NCBI RefSeq assembly: GCF_017569925.1
Contig: NZ_CP050854.1
Coordinates: 4,216,001 to 4,280,000 of the forward strand
Source: Brenneria izadpanahii
Lineage (GTDB): Bacteria; Pseudomonadota; Gammaproteobacteria; Enterobacterales; Enterobacteriaceae
DNA length: 64,000 bases
Reading direction: 5' to 3'
How positions within the stretch are numbered: position 1 is the stretch's first letter; each line of letters begins with the position of its first letter. The notes beneath the pieces were generated by a model. That model was not told where the DNA came from, made no database searches, and was given only the letters and a program-made list of their open reading frames with translations. The position numbers were made by a program, and so were the translations under genes. Of the stretch, positions 9,640-18,918 are shown piece after piece.

Positions 9640-10522
9640 CTTTCTGCTCCATCTCATCAGCATCACCGGCATTTATGCCCTTATCGCGCTGGCGTTGAAC
9701 ATTCAGGCCGGCTATGCCGGACTGCTGAACTTCGGCCATATCGCCTTTGTTGGCATCGGCGCCTACTCCGCCGGCATCGGCGTCCAGTTCGGACTGTCCT
9801 TTATCGAAGCCAGCGCAATCGGCATGGCGCTGTCGATGCTGATCGGCGCGGGCATGGCGATGCTCGGCCGCCAACTGGCCGCCGACTATTGGGGGATCGC
9901 CACGCTGGCGGTGGCCGAAATCATCCGCACGATAGCGATTAATGAAGATCAGCTGACCGGCGGCGCCCAGGGGCTTGGCAACATTGTTCCTGCCTGGACA
10001 AGCGGCTCCCAACAGCAGGACAGCGTTATTTTCGCCATCCTGATCCTGTCGGCCGTGGCGTTAGTCGCCCTGGCCTCTCTGCGGCTGAGCAAAAGCCGCT
10101 TCGGCCGGGCGCTGCGGCTGATGCGGGAACAGCCCCAGTTAGCCACCTGCATGGGCTACCACCTGCAATGGCTGAAGTGCCGCACCTTGATGTGCAGCGC
10201 CGCGATCGCCGCCGCCGCGGGTATTCTGCTGGCCTATTACACCAGCTACGTTAGCCCCGATTACCTGCTGTCTTCAGAAACCTTTCTGATCTGGAGTATG
10301 GTGATGATCGGCGGCATCGGCAACGTAGCCGGCGTATTGTTGGGCGTACTGTTGGTAGAGTGCCTCTATACCTTTATTCCCTTCGCCAAAGATATTTTCA
10401 ATATCAGTTCCGATGTTACCGGCGCGCTGCGTCTGGGCGCCGTCGGCGTCATTCTGCTGGGCTGCCTGCTGGGCCGCGCCGGCGGTCTGCTGCCTGAACG
10501 ACTAAGGAGAATACCGTCATGA
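9632..10522 (+). CDS. LivM-like ABC transporter permease
   Basis: Second inner-membrane permease, 296 residues. The opening LISITGIYALIALALNIQAGYAGLLNFGHIAF is the classic LivM signature, and MVMIGGIGNVAGVLLGVLLVE is the coupling-loop motif. The start is a GTG inside the end of the LivH gene, preceded by GGGAGG, and the stop overlaps the ATPase start in an ATGA arrangement, so the two permeases and ATPases are translated as a unit. Confidence 0.9.
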   Translation: MSDFLLHLISITGIYALIALALNIQAGYAGLLNFGHIAFVGIGAYSAGIGVQFGLSFIEASAIGMALSMLIGAGMAMLGRQLAADYWGIATLAVAEIIRTIAINEDQLTGGAQGLGNIVPAWTSGSQQQDSVIFAILILSAVALVALASLRLSKSRFGRALRLMREQPQLATCMGYHLQWLKCRTLMCSAAIAAAAGILLAYYTSYVSPDYLLSSETFLIWSMVMIGGIGNVAGVLLGVLLVECLYTFIPFAKDIFNISSDVTGALRLGAVGVILLGCLLGRAGGLLPERLRRIPS

Positions 10523-11301
10523 CACCATTGATGCAGATCGATGCCGTCAGCAAGGCTTTCGGCGGCAACCGGGTACTGGAAGGCGTGACGTTCACTCTGA
10601 ACCGGGGGGAAATCCTCGGTTTGCTGGGGCCCAACGGATCGGGTAAAAGCACGCTGCTTAACGCGATCTCCGGTTTCACCCCCATCGACGGCGGCGCCAT
10701 TCTGGTGGATGGACGGCGCATCGACCGTCTTCCCACCTACCGCATTATCAACGCCGGCGTGGCCAGAACCTTTCAGCTCCCGGCGATGCCTGAAAAAATG
10801 ACCGTCATGGAAGTGGTGATGGCCGCCGGAACCCGGCATCATGGTTTTTGGAGCAGCCTGCTGTCTCTGTCCGCCGCCCGGCGGGCCGAACGGGAAGACA
10901 AACACAAGGCCCAGGCGCTGCTTGACGAACTGTTGCTGACCACCGTTCGCGATCTGCCCGCCGCCGCGCTGTCGGGCGGACAAAAGAAGCTGTTGGGCAT
11001 CGCCTGCGCGCTGATGGGCGAACCGCAAATCCTGATGCTGGATGAGCCGATGGCGGGCGTGCATCCCAATCTGCGGCGCGACATTGTGGAAACGCTGCTG
11101 CGTCTGCAACGTGACGGACTGTCGCTGGTGATTATCGAGCACGACATGCACTTTATCCGCGAACTCTGCCAGCGCTGCATCGTATTGGACCGGGGCAATA
11201 TTGTCGCCGACTGCCGCCCCGATGAACTGGCCGATAACCAACAGGTGCTGGACGCCTATCTCGGCCGCAGCACAGCGTTTTCACTACAGGAGGCCGTATG
11301 A
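10519..11301 (+). CDS. LivG-like ABC transporter ATP-binding protein
   Basis: Cytoplasmic ATPase of 260 residues. Walker A is GPNGSGKST (about residue 37), the signature is ALSGGQKK, and Walker B is ILMLDEPMAGVHP, followed by the switch His in IIEHDMHF. The LivG trait of an aromatic-containing insert after RTFQLPAMPEKMTVMEVV is visible. It overlaps the previous gene by 4 bases and the next by 4 bases. Confidence 0.92.
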   Translation: MTPLMQIDAVSKAFGGNRVLEGVTFTLNRGEILGLLGPNGSGKSTLLNAISGFTPIDGGAILVDGRRIDRLPTYRIINAGVARTFQLPAMPEKMTVMEVVMAAGTRHHGFWSSLLSLSAARRAEREDKHKAQALLDELLLTTVRDLPAAALSGGQKKLLGIACALMGEPQILMLDEPMAGVHPNLRRDIVETLLRLQRDGLSLVIIEHDMHFIRELCQRCIVLDRGNIVADCRPDELADNQQVLDAYLGRSTAFSLQEAV

Positions 11302-12017
11302 TCAGGCTGCATGACGTGATTGCCGGCTATACCCCCGGCATCGATATCCTGCAAGGAATTTCCCTACAGGTTGATAACGCGGAAATCGTCACGCTGCTGG
11401 GGCCGAACGGCTGCGGCAAATCCACCCTGCTAAAATGCATCGCCGGTTATCTGCGCCCACGCAGCGGACAGATCCTGCTGGACGACCGGGACGTCGGTCA
11501 GATCCCTATTCACCGCAAAGTACGCGAGTGCTCGCTGGGGTTTGTGCCGCAAACCGATAATGTTTTTAACAACCTGACCATTAAGGAAAATTTGCAGATC
11601 GGCGGACAATTTTTGCCGGACGGTCAACGCCGCCAGCGCATGGAGGAGCTATGCGAACGCTACCCGTTATTGCGTAAAAAGTGGCGCGCCATGGCCTCGG
11701 CGCTCTCCGGCGGAGAGCGGCAGATACTGGCGCTGACCCGCGCCCTGATGCCGAAGCCCGCGACGCTGCTGCTGGACGAGCCTTCCGCCGGGCTATCGCC
11801 GAAAATGCTTTCAGACGTGTTCGCGGCGATCCAGGATATCCGGCGACAGGAAAAGGTGGCGATCCTGATGGTGGAACAGAACGCCATGGAAGCGCTGCAC
11901 ATTTCAGACCGCGCTTACGTGCTGGCGCTGGGTAAGGTGGCGCTTACCGGCAACGCCGGCGAACTGCTGGAGGATCCGCGCATGCGCGAATTGTATCTGG
12001 GAGGCCGGGCGGCCTGA
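11298..12017 (+). CDS. LivF-like ABC transporter ATP-binding protein
   Basis: Second ATPase of the importer, 239 residues. Walker A is GPNGCGKST, the signature ALSGGERQ, Walker B TLLLDEPSAGLSP and the switch region MVEQNAMEAL, all as in LivF. The phrase FVPQTDNVFNNLTIKENL is the Q-loop region. It closes the operon; an inverted repeat follows the stop. Confidence 0.92.
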   Translation: MIRLHDVIAGYTPGIDILQGISLQVDNAEIVTLLGPNGCGKSTLLKCIAGYLRPRSGQILLDDRDVGQIPIHRKVRECSLGFVPQTDNVFNNLTIKENLQIGGQFLPDGQRRQRMEELCERYPLLRKKWRAMASALSGGERQILALTRALMPKPATLLLDEPSAGLSPKMLSDVFAAIQDIRRQEKVAILMVEQNAMEALHISDRAYVLALGKVALTGNAGELLEDPRMRELYLGGRAA

Positions 12018-12032
12018 CAATCGCCGATAATG

Positions 12033-12065
12033 ACCGCCGCCCCTGCGCATGTCAGAGGCGGCGGT
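12033..12065. terminator. Inverted repeat between convergent livF-like and xapB genes
   Basis: A perfect 9-bp stem (ACCGCCGCC at 12033-12041, complement at 12057-12065) with a 15-base loop lies between two convergent genes. There is no long T run, so it may be a weak bidirectional terminator. Confidence 0.45.
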
Positions 12066-12078
12066 TCATCGCCGTAAT

Positions 12079-13326
12079 TTAGTTTGCGATCGCTGATTTT
12101 CGCTCGCCGGCGGGATAGTGAAACGAGAAGGCGAAAATGATGGCCAGCACCAGCGCATAGGCGGCAAATACCAGCCAGATGCCATTCCAGTCTTTCACCC
12201 CGTCGCGGGTAAAGTAATCCACCACCATGCCGCTGCCGATAGCGCCGGCATAAGCGCCCAATCCGTTCACCATCGTCATGAATAACCCCTGGGCGCTGGC
12301 GCGAATATGCGGACTGGCTTCTTTTTCAACAAAGATTGAGCCGGAGATATTAAAGAAATCAAAGGCGCAACCGTAGACGATCATCGAGAGCACCAACAGC
12401 ATAAAGCCCAGCCCCGACGGGCTGCCCCAGGCAAAAAAGGCGAAACGTAAGGTCCAGGCGATCATACTGATCAGCATGACCCTTTTGATGCCGTAGCGTT
12501 GCAGAAAGAACGGAATGGTGAGGATGAAAAAGACTTCGGAAATCTGCGAAAGGGACAGCAGTACCGATGGATATTTCACGGCGAAACTGTCCTGATACAG
12601 CGCATTTCTCGCAAAATCATGCAGATAGGGGTTACCAAACGTGTTGGTGATTTGCAATGCGGCCCCAAGCAGCATGGCAAAAAGCAGAAACAGCGCCATC
12701 CGCCGCTGACGGAAAAGCACCAGCGCATCCAGCCCCAGCATGCTGAACCAGCTCGCGCCTTTTTTCGCCTGCGAGGTAGAACAGGTCGGCAGCGTCAGCG
12801 AATAGAGCCCCAAAACCAGGGAAACCGCCGCGGCCAAATACAGCTGGACGCTGCTAAGCTCCAGCTTGCTGAAGCTGATGATCCACATGGCGCAAATAAA
12901 GCCGACGGTGCCGTACACCCGTACCGGCGGGTAATCTTTCGTCGAATCAAGGCCATGTTTTTCCAGACAGAAATAGGAAATGGCGTTGGTCAGCGCCAGC
13001 GTCGGCATGTAGAGCATCGCGTAAACCAGTATCACCCAGAACATCGCCGCGGAGGTGGAAACCTGAGCCGCAATCAGCAACGCCACGGCGCCCAGCAGGT
13101 GACAGAAGCCGTAAAGCCAGTTGGCTTTGATCCAGCGATCCGCCACGATCCCCGCCAGGCTGGGCATAAACAGCGAGGCGATGCCTTTAGCGCTGTAAAC
13201 CAGCCCGACTTCCAGCCCGCTGAAGTGCAGCGTGTTAATCATGTAGGAACCAAATGTCGTCAGCCAACATCCCCAAATAAAAAACTGCATAAAAACAAAA
13301 AACTTCAAACGTAACGTTATCGACAT
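12079..13326 (-). CDS. xapB: XapB-like xanthosine/nucleoside:proton symporter
   Basis: Inner-membrane major facilitator transporter of 415 residues with about 12 hydrophobic segments. The text matches E. coli XapB closely, for example FMQFFIWGCWLTTFGSYMIN near the start and IVYGCAFDFFNISGSIFVE in the second half, both shared with NupG/XapB nucleoside symporters. I start it at 13326 (MSITLRLKFF), as in XapB, not at the upstream end of the open frame, which would add 35 residues lacking similarity. It follows xapA by about 125 bases on the same strand and imports xanthosine or other nucleosides for that enzyme. Confidence 0.9.
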   Translation of the reverse strand: MSITLRLKFFVFMQFFIWGCWLTTFGSYMINTLHFSGLEVGLVYSAKGIASLFMPSLAGIVADRWIKANWLYGFCHLLGAVALLIAAQVSTSAAMFWVILVYAMLYMPTLALTNAISYFCLEKHGLDSTKDYPPVRVYGTVGFICAMWIISFSKLELSSVQLYLAAAVSLVLGLYSLTLPTCSTSQAKKGASWFSMLGLDALVLFRQRRMALFLLFAMLLGAALQITNTFGNPYLHDFARNALYQDSFAVKYPSVLLSLSQISEVFFILTIPFFLQRYGIKRVMLISMIAWTLRFAFFAWGSPSGLGFMLLVLSMIVYGCAFDFFNISGSIFVEKEASPHIRASAQGLFMTMVNGLGAYAGAIGSGMVVDYFTRDGVKDWNGIWLVFAAYALVLAIIFAFSFHYPAGERKSAIAN

Positions 13327-13450
13327 GACATTTACCGTAATAATAAAAATCGGCGCCGGCGGCCGCTGGGGCCGCACAGCTAGCGGACACACAAGTGTTG
13401 GATCGGCCAGGAACGATACCGCTATTTGCAACGCTCCCGACGGCGGAAAG

Positions 13451-14281
13451 TTACGCCTCCGATAGCGACGCGAAGAATTCCCGGATTAACCGGGTAAAAT
13501 CTTTCGCCGCCATAGCGGCGCAGCGCAGAGTTTGTTCATGGGACAACGGCGTATCCGACAGCCCTTCGGCATAGTTGGTGATGGCGGCGACGGCCAGCAC
13601 CTTCAAACCGCAATGCCGGGCCGACAGTACCTCCGGCACAATCGACATCCCCACCACATCGCAGCCCAAAATCTGCATCATACGGATCTCCGCCGGCGTT
13701 TCGAAATTGGGGCCGGTATATGCGGCAAAAACCCCTTCCGCCAAATCAATGCCGGCCCGCTCCGCCACGCCAGCCAAACGATTGCGCAACTCGCGGTCGT
13801 AAGCATTCGCCAGGCTGAAGAAACGCGGGCCGAAACGTTCATCGTTGGCTCCCACCATCGGTGATTCCGGCATGAAATTGATGTGATCGCTGAGCGCAAC
13901 CAGACGGCCGGGGCCGACGCTCGGCCGCAGGGAACCGGCGGCATTGGTGGCGAATAGGAATTCACAGCCGAGTAATTTAAAGGTGTAAATCGGGGTTGTC
14001 ATTATCTTCATTCCCCGCCCTTCATAGAAGTGCCCCCGGCCTTTCATCACCAGAACCGGAACGCCTTCGAGATATCCGGCGACCAACTGCCCGGCATGAC
14101 CAACCACGCCGCTGACCGGGAACCCCGGAAGCTCATCGTAATCAATAACAACGGCGTCCGTCATGGCATCGGCCAACTCTCCCAGGCCGGAACCAAGAAT
14201 TAAGGCGGCGCGAGGTTGCAGATCGGCGATTTTACCGCGGATAATATCCGCCGCGATGAAAGCATCATTTTGATTAAACAT
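13451..14281 (-). CDS. xapA: XapA-like purine nucleoside phosphorylase
   Basis: Cytoplasmic phosphorylase of 276 residues that cleaves xanthosine, inosine and guanosine to the base and ribose 1-phosphate. Family motifs are ALILGSGLGELAD (phosphate loop), VMKGRGHFYEG, FATNAAGSL, YTGPNFETPAEIRMM and the base-recognition part AITNYAEGLSD, where Asn and Tyr positions follow the trimeric PNP/XapA group. It is adjacent to the transporter xapB and divergent from the LysR regulator, exactly the set found in the E. coli xap locus. Confidence 0.9.
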   Translation of the reverse strand: MFNQNDAFIAADIIRGKIADLQPRAALILGSGLGELADAMTDAVVIDYDELPGFPVSGVVGHAGQLVAGYLEGVPVLVMKGRGHFYEGRGMKIMTTPIYTFKLLGCEFLFATNAAGSLRPSVGPGRLVALSDHINFMPESPMVGANDERFGPRFFSLANAYDRELRNRLAGVAERAGIDLAEGVFAAYTGPNFETPAEIRMMQILGCDVVGMSIVPEVLSARHCGLKVLAVAAITNYAEGLSDTPLSHEQTLRCAAMAAKDFTRLIREFFASLSEA

Positions 14282-14423
14282 GGTTATTTCCGGTCGAAAA
14301 ATCAGGAATTTTATCTTATGAGCAATAAATAACAGGGACTAATACAATATCGGCGGCCTATTTATTGCCTGTCTCTATAAATAGCTATAAATTGCATCGC
14401 CCCGGCCCCAGGAGAAAATAGCG

Positions 14424-15347
14424 ATGAAAAGGCAACAAACTAGCAAATTTGATCTTGGACCGATTAATTTCCGTCTGCTGCACTACTTTCGCATCGTAGC
14501 CGAAGAGATGAACTTCACTCAGGCCGCACACCGTCTCAACATGTCGCAACCGCCGTTGAGCAAGCATATCAAAGAGCTGGAAGATCAGCTGGGCGTGAAG
14601 CTGTTCCTGCGCACTACCCGCACCATGTCGTTGACTCCGGCCGGCAGCAAGCTGCTAAGCAGCGTGGAGAATCTGTTGGATCAGGCCACGATTTCTCTGC
14701 GTGAAGTTCAGCAGTTGGGACGCGGGGAAGTGGGACATATGGTGGTGGGCGCCGTCGGAACGTCGGTATGGGGAGCGCTGATGCAAACCCTGCAACAATT
14801 TACCCGCCAGGTTAAACACGCCACCTGGTCGTTGAATGAATTGACGCCGGTTGAGCAAATTATCGCCCTGCGCCAGCGCCGTATCGATATTGCCGTCTGG
14901 CGGGAAGCGGCGAGCCAGTCGCTGCCGGAGATGGCGTGCCAATTGCTGGCTCGTGAAAACTTTGCCGTCGCGCTGCCGCAGGATCATCCGTTAGCCAGCG
15001 GGGACGCGATCCCCTTTGAAGTATTAAAACGCGAGTCTTTTATCGTGCTGCCGTCGCAGGAGAGAAATCTGGGGCTTCAGGTGCGCAATCTGTGTCTGAA
15101 ATATGGATTTTCGCCGGTCATCGCCCATCAGGTCAACGAGCCGCAAACCGCGCTGGCGCTGGTCGCCGAAGGATACGGCATCACCTTGCTGCCCGTCAGC
15201 TACGGCCGAATTACCTGGCCCGGCGTGCGGTTCTGTCCATTGATCAACCCGCCGTCGGCCGACCTGTATGTGGTATACGATCCCTACGCCACGCCGCCTC
15301 TGGTGCAAGAGTTTCTGCAAATAGTGCGCCGGCAGGTGCGGCGCTAA
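14424..15347 (+). CDS. xapR: XapR-like LysR family activator
   Basis: LysR-type regulator of 307 residues. The N-terminal helix-turn-helix (about 18-75) contains NFTQAAHRLNMSQPPLSKHIKELEDQLG, and the C-terminal effector domain contains HQVNEPQTALALVAEGYGIT and WPGVRFCPL, which resemble E. coli XapR. Divergent placement across 142 bases from xapA suggests that it activates xapA-xapB in response to xanthosine. The start ATG has a GGAGAA ribosome site. A strong terminator follows. Confidence 0.82.
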   Translation: MKRQQTSKFDLGPINFRLLHYFRIVAEEMNFTQAAHRLNMSQPPLSKHIKELEDQLGVKLFLRTTRTMSLTPAGSKLLSSVENLLDQATISLREVQQLGRGEVGHMVVGAVGTSVWGALMQTLQQFTRQVKHATWSLNELTPVEQIIALRQRRIDIAVWREAASQSLPEMACQLLARENFAVALPQDHPLASGDAIPFEVLKRESFIVLPSQERNLGLQVRNLCLKYGFSPVIAHQVNEPQTALALVAEGYGITLLPVSYGRITWPGVRFCPLINPPSADLYVVYDPYATPPLVQEFLQIVRRQVRR

Positions 15348-15387
15348 ATGGCGCTTTTCCGCGAAAGTCTCTTCTTCAGAACGTCAA

Positions 15388-15409
15388 AAAGGCCGATTAA
15401 TCGGCCTTT
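15388..15409. terminator. Terminator hairpin after xapR
   Basis: A perfect palindrome with arms AAAGGCCGA and TCGGCCTTT around a 4-base loop, followed by AAGTTT on the plus strand and preceded by an A run, so it could stop transcription from both sides. Confidence 0.8.
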
Positions 15410-15414
15410 AAGTT

Positions 15415-15550
15415 TGACAACAAAGTTCGAAATATTGCCATCAACGACCCCCTCCCGGCCTCCCTCTTGTCAGGGGGAGGCGCTAATGCATTAAGAACAC
15501 TAGCTTTTCTTCCTCCCCTGCGAAGGGGAGGGTCGGGGTGGGGTCAGAAC
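15415..15550. repeat. Dispersed palindromic repeat, copy 1
   Basis: About 135 bases starting TGACAACAAAGTTCGAAA and ending GTCAGAAC. It is an imperfect palindrome whose arms are C-rich (ACCCCCTCCCGGCCTCCC) and G-rich (GGGGAGGGTCGGGGTGGGG). A clearly related copy with the same order of blocks is at 34578-34702. Both sit just after a terminator hairpin, in non-coding DNA. Confidence 0.75.
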
Positions 15551-15556
15551 AAAAAA

Positions 15557-15634
15557 TTAGTGGATTGCTCCCGGCGGGACATCTTTATATGCATTGATGT
15601 AGGCCTTCAGGACTTTCTTCAATAGATTACGCAT
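15557..15634 (-). CDS. azuC: AzuC-like 25-residue small protein
   Basis: A 25-codon frame starting ATG at 15634 with ribosome site AAGGTG eight bases upstream. The peptide is basic and amphipathic at its N terminus (MRNLLKKVLK) and carries the motif KDVPPG near the C terminus. E. coli AzuC (28 residues) has the same lay-out: a Lys/Leu-rich start with KILK and KDVPPG near its end. AzuC is a membrane-associated small protein encoded by the dual-function RNA AzuCR, reported to affect carbon metabolism through GlpD. A good promoter and a consensus CRP site lie upstream. Assignment rests on short similarity plus the upstream signals. Confidence 0.7.
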   Translation of the reverse strand: MRNLLKKVLKAYINAYKDVPPGAIH

Positions 15635-15685
15635 TTTGTTCACCTTGACTAATTACGTTGTAAGATTGTTACCTCAAGGTGAATA

Positions 15686-15736
15686 ATTGTACGATTAGCC
15701 ATCAACGCACGCAAGATTTTTGTGACGCAAATCACA
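15686..15736 (-). promoter_or_regulatory. Promoter and CRP site of the azuC-like gene
   Basis: On the minus strand, TTGCGT (15714-15709) and TACAAT (15691-15686) are separated by exactly 17 bases. Six bases further upstream is TGTGACGCAAATCACA (15721-15736), a perfect TGTGA-N6-TCACA CRP core, centred about 49 bases before the predicted start of transcription. That spacing is not the standard activating one, so whether CRP activates or represses cannot be told. Confidence 0.65.
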
Positions 15737-16011
15737 AAAAATCACATCCTTCGCCGATGGCGCTTTCCCTCATCTCCAACGCCGGCATACCTGTATCCTC
15801 ACACGATTGATTTTTGAATGTTTTTGTTGCGAATAGTTACCGGACTGTCAAACAACAAATTAGCACACTATGTTATGCTCATAGCATGAGATGAAATACC
15901 GGTAGCCTTACGTATTTGTTGATACTCACACGCGATGGATTTCATCAAATTACGTTCCGACGCTCAATTTCACCATTGGCAACCCGCTTACAAAGGCTCG
16001 CCCTGCACACC

Positions 16012-17205
16012 ATGGAAACCTGGAAACTCAACTTATTCTCTGCCTGGCTGGGATGTTTTTTTACCGGCCTGGCCATGAGTCAGATATTGCCTTTTCTACC
16101 GCTGTACATAGAGCAACTCGGCGTACATTCACATGAGTCATTAAGCCTCTGGTCGGGGATTATTTTCAGCTCTTCATTTATGGTTTCCGCGATTGTCGCG
16201 CCGCTATGGGGGAGCCTGGCCGACAGAAAAGGGCGCAAGCTGATGCTGCTGCGCGCGGCGCTCGGCATGTCCATCGTCATGGCGCTGCAAGGCCTTGCCA
16301 CCAACGTATGGCAGCTATTTTTTCTGCGTTCCATGATGGGTCTGACGTCAGGTTTTATTCCTAACGCCATGGCGTTGATCGCCTCGCAAGTACCGCGCGA
16401 AAAGAGCGGCTGGGCGCTAGGCACTCTGTCTACCGGACAAATTTCCGGGGTGATACTCGGTCCGCTGCTCGGCGGATTTATGGCCGACTATATCGGCCTG
16501 CGCATCGTATTTTTCGTTACGGCCGGAATGCTGTTCACCAGCTTTTTGATTACGCTTTTCGCGATTAAAGAAAACGTTATCAAAGTCAGCAAAGCAAATC
16601 GCCTGAGCGGGAAAGCGGTGTTTACCACCCTGCCCTACCCGATGTTGATCGTGGGTCTGTTTATCACGACCATGATGATCCAACTGGCAAACGGCTCCAT
16701 CAACCCGATTTTGACGCTGTTCATCCGCGACCTTGCGCCCGACAGCAATAATATCGCCTTTATCAGCGGCGTTATCGCCTCCGTTCCCGGCGTATCGGCC
16801 CTGTTGGCCGCCCCTCGCCTCGGCCGGCTGGGCGATCGCATCGGCGCGCACCGCATACTGATCGCCGCCCTGGCGTTCAGCGTTCTGCTGTTTTGCTTAA
16901 TGTCGGTGATTCAAACGCCAATCCAGCTCGGCATACTGCGGTTTATGCTGGGATTTGCCGATGGCGCGCTGATGCCCGCGGTACAGGCTCTGCTGGTGAA
17001 ATACAGCAGCCAACAGGTAACCGGCCGCATCTTTGGCTATAATCAATCATTCATGTATTTGGGGAATGTCGCCGGTCCGCTCATTGGCTCAAGCGTTTCA
17101 GCCATGGCGGGCTTCCGCTGGGTCTTTCTGACGACCGCCTTTCTGGTGCTGTGTAACGCCATACAGATCGCATTAAACTTCCGTCGGGTAGCTAAAAAAG
17201 CCTGA
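16012..17205 (+). CDS. mdtG: MdtG-like major facilitator efflux pump
   Basis: Inner-membrane drug exporter of about 397 residues with 12 hydrophobic segments. Text such as [25 protein letters not shown] (the loop 2-3 motif A), [21 protein letters not shown] and [22 protein letters not shown] matches E. coli MdtG. The start is uncertain: the ATG at 16012 lies close to where MdtG proteins begin, but its ribosome site is weak, and an open frame with a TTG start reaches back to 15916. The gene stands alone downstream of the azuC region. Confidence 0.87.
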   Translation: METWKLNLFSAWLGCFFTGLAMSQILPFLPLYIEQLGVHSHESLSLWSGIIFSSSFMVSAIVAPLWGSLADRKGRKLMLLRAALGMSIVMALQGLATNVWQLFFLRSMMGLTSGFIPNAMALIASQVPREKSGWALGTLSTGQISGVILGPLLGGFMADYIGLRIVFFVTAGMLFTSFLITLFAIKENVIKVSKANRLSGKAVFTTLPYPMLIVGLFITTMMIQLANGSINPILTLFIRDLAPDSNNIAFISGVIASVPGVSALLAAPRLGRLGDRIGAHRILIAALAFSVLLFCLMSVIQTPIQLGILRFMLGFADGALMPAVQALLVKYSSQQVTGRIFGYNQSFMYLGNVAGPLIGSSVSAMAGFRWVFLTTAFLVLCNAIQIALNFRRVAKKA

Positions 17206-17388
17206 ACAGATCAGGCCGTCGTCCAGAACGTCTGGATTTTCACCAATATCCGCCTTATTCCCGACCGCGCGGCGGCGTAACAGCCTGGCAATCACGCAAA
17301 TGACATATCCGTTATTTAAGCTCCTGTGATTTTCATAATCAAATCAGCCTAGATCCCCAAGATGACGGATACCACAAGAGTGAACACG

Positions 17389-18750
17389 ATGAAACACAAT
17401 GTATTACCGCTATTGCTAGCCGGCCTTGTTCCGTTAAACGCCCTGGCCGATGGCGAAAAAGTCACCCGCTATATCGTTACTTTTCCCGCCGGAGAGCGAA
17501 TCGCTTATCAGGGCAGATTCGCCGGCAATTTTCCCAACGGTTTGCCGATAGGGATTGGCTCCGGCCTCCATTTTGCGGGTAAACAGGGCGACGACCTGCT
17601 GTTTACCACGCTGACCGATCGCGGTCCCAACGCCGATGCGCCGCTGGCGGGGAATAAAGAAGCCAAGATCTTCGCCACCCCGGATTACACCCCGTTGATT
17701 ATGGATATCAAAGTGAGCGCCAAAGCAGCGCTGGCGATCAACCCTCGTCCCTTGCATGACGAGCAAGGGGCGGTAAATGGCCTGCCGTTGCCGGGCGATT
17801 TAATCGGCGCCACCAACGAAGCGGCGTTGAATGATGCACTGCTTCCCCTAAACACCAGTACACGCGGCCTGGATACCGAAGGGATCACGCCGGACGGCAA
17901 AGGCGGTTTCTGGCTGTGCGATGAATACGGTCCGTTCCTGATCCATATTGATGCGCAAGGGAAAATCCTGGAAAAATTCGGCCCGACGCCGGCCGGTGAC
18001 GAGCAGTCCGTCGCCAGCGGACTGCCCAATATCATCAAATGGCGTCAGCCCAACCGTGGCTTCGAGGGATTGACCCGGCTACCGAACGGCACCCTGGTGA
18101 TGGCGCTGCAAAGCACGCTGGATATTAATGAAAAAAGTAAGAACAAGGCGCTATTCACCCGGCTGGTGATGTTCAACCCGGCAACCGGCGCCAGCCGAAT
18201 GGTGGGCTATCCCATCAATATCGACAGCTATAAGAAAGCCAAAGATGCCAAAATCGGCGATATCACCGCGTTAGATAACCAACGCATCTTGCTGGTGGAA
18301 CAGGGCGAAGATAAAGATAAGCGGCTACAAAACCGCATTTATCTGGTGGACTTAAGCTACGCCACCGATCTGACGCCGTTTGACGCTGACGGCAAATCGC
18401 CGGAATTTGACGACCGCGAACGGTTGGAAAAACGCGGCATTCGTCTGGCGCAAAAACAGGAGTTGGTCGATCTGCGGAAACTGGGTTGGCGGCAGGAGAA
18501 AGTTGAAGGTCTGACCATTGTCGATAGACAAACGCTGGCCGTCATCAACGATAACGACTTCGGCCTGCGTTCCGTCCTGAAATCCCCGGTGAAAGCAAAA
18601 GACAAGGCCGATGATTACCAGGTCAGCAAGGACGGCAAACTGACGCGGGATGGGAAAGCCACCGATACCACGCTGGAAATCGTACCGTTGCAAAAGCCGG
18701 AGTCCGATAACGAGCTGTGGCTGATTAAACTGGATCGCCCTTTGCCGTAA
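17389..18750 (+). CDS. Secreted phytase-like esterase family protein
   Basis: Exported protein of 453 residues with a signal peptide (MKHNVLPLLLAGLVPLNALA, cleaved near residue 20). The rest shows blade-like repeats ending in acid-rich strands, for example LDTEGITPDGKGGFWLCDEYGPFL and NRGFEGLTRLPNGTLVMAL, the pattern of the esterase-like activity of phytase family (a beta-propeller). The substrate is not known; organic phosphates are possible. I start at 17389 because the hydrophobic signal follows directly; another ATG lies 27 bases upstream. Single-gene unit. Confidence 0.8.
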   Translation: MKHNVLPLLLAGLVPLNALADGEKVTRYIVTFPAGERIAYQGRFAGNFPNGLPIGIGSGLHFAGKQGDDLLFTTLTDRGPNADAPLAGNKEAKIFATPDYTPLIMDIKVSAKAALAINPRPLHDEQGAVNGLPLPGDLIGATNEAALNDALLPLNTSTRGLDTEGITPDGKGGFWLCDEYGPFLIHIDAQGKILEKFGPTPAGDEQSVASGLPNIIKWRQPNRGFEGLTRLPNGTLVMALQSTLDINEKSKNKALFTRLVMFNPATGASRMVGYPINIDSYKKAKDAKIGDITALDNQRILLVEQGEDKDKRLQNRIYLVDLSYATDLTPFDADGKSPEFDDRERLEKRGIRLAQKQELVDLRKLGWRQEKVEGLTIVDRQTLAVINDNDFGLRSVLKSPVKAKDKADDYQVSKDGKLTRDGKATDTTLEIVPLQKPESDNELWLIKLDRPLP

Positions 18751-18918
18751 CAGGATGGCAACAGATGCTGCCACAAGCGGCGATTTTTATGACCCTCGCT
18801 AATAACGCAATGGTTTATATACAGATTTTATATAAAACCTCTAATCCGCTGGTGGCGGCTTTTCCGCAGCAGTAGGATCGAAACGATTTTTCTATCGTCA
18901 AACGAAGGAGGTTTTAAG

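Noticed and set aside
18760..18918. Expected FNR site before ydfZ
   Set aside because: No TTGAT-N4-ATCAA pattern was found in this stretch, so anaerobic control is not claimed.
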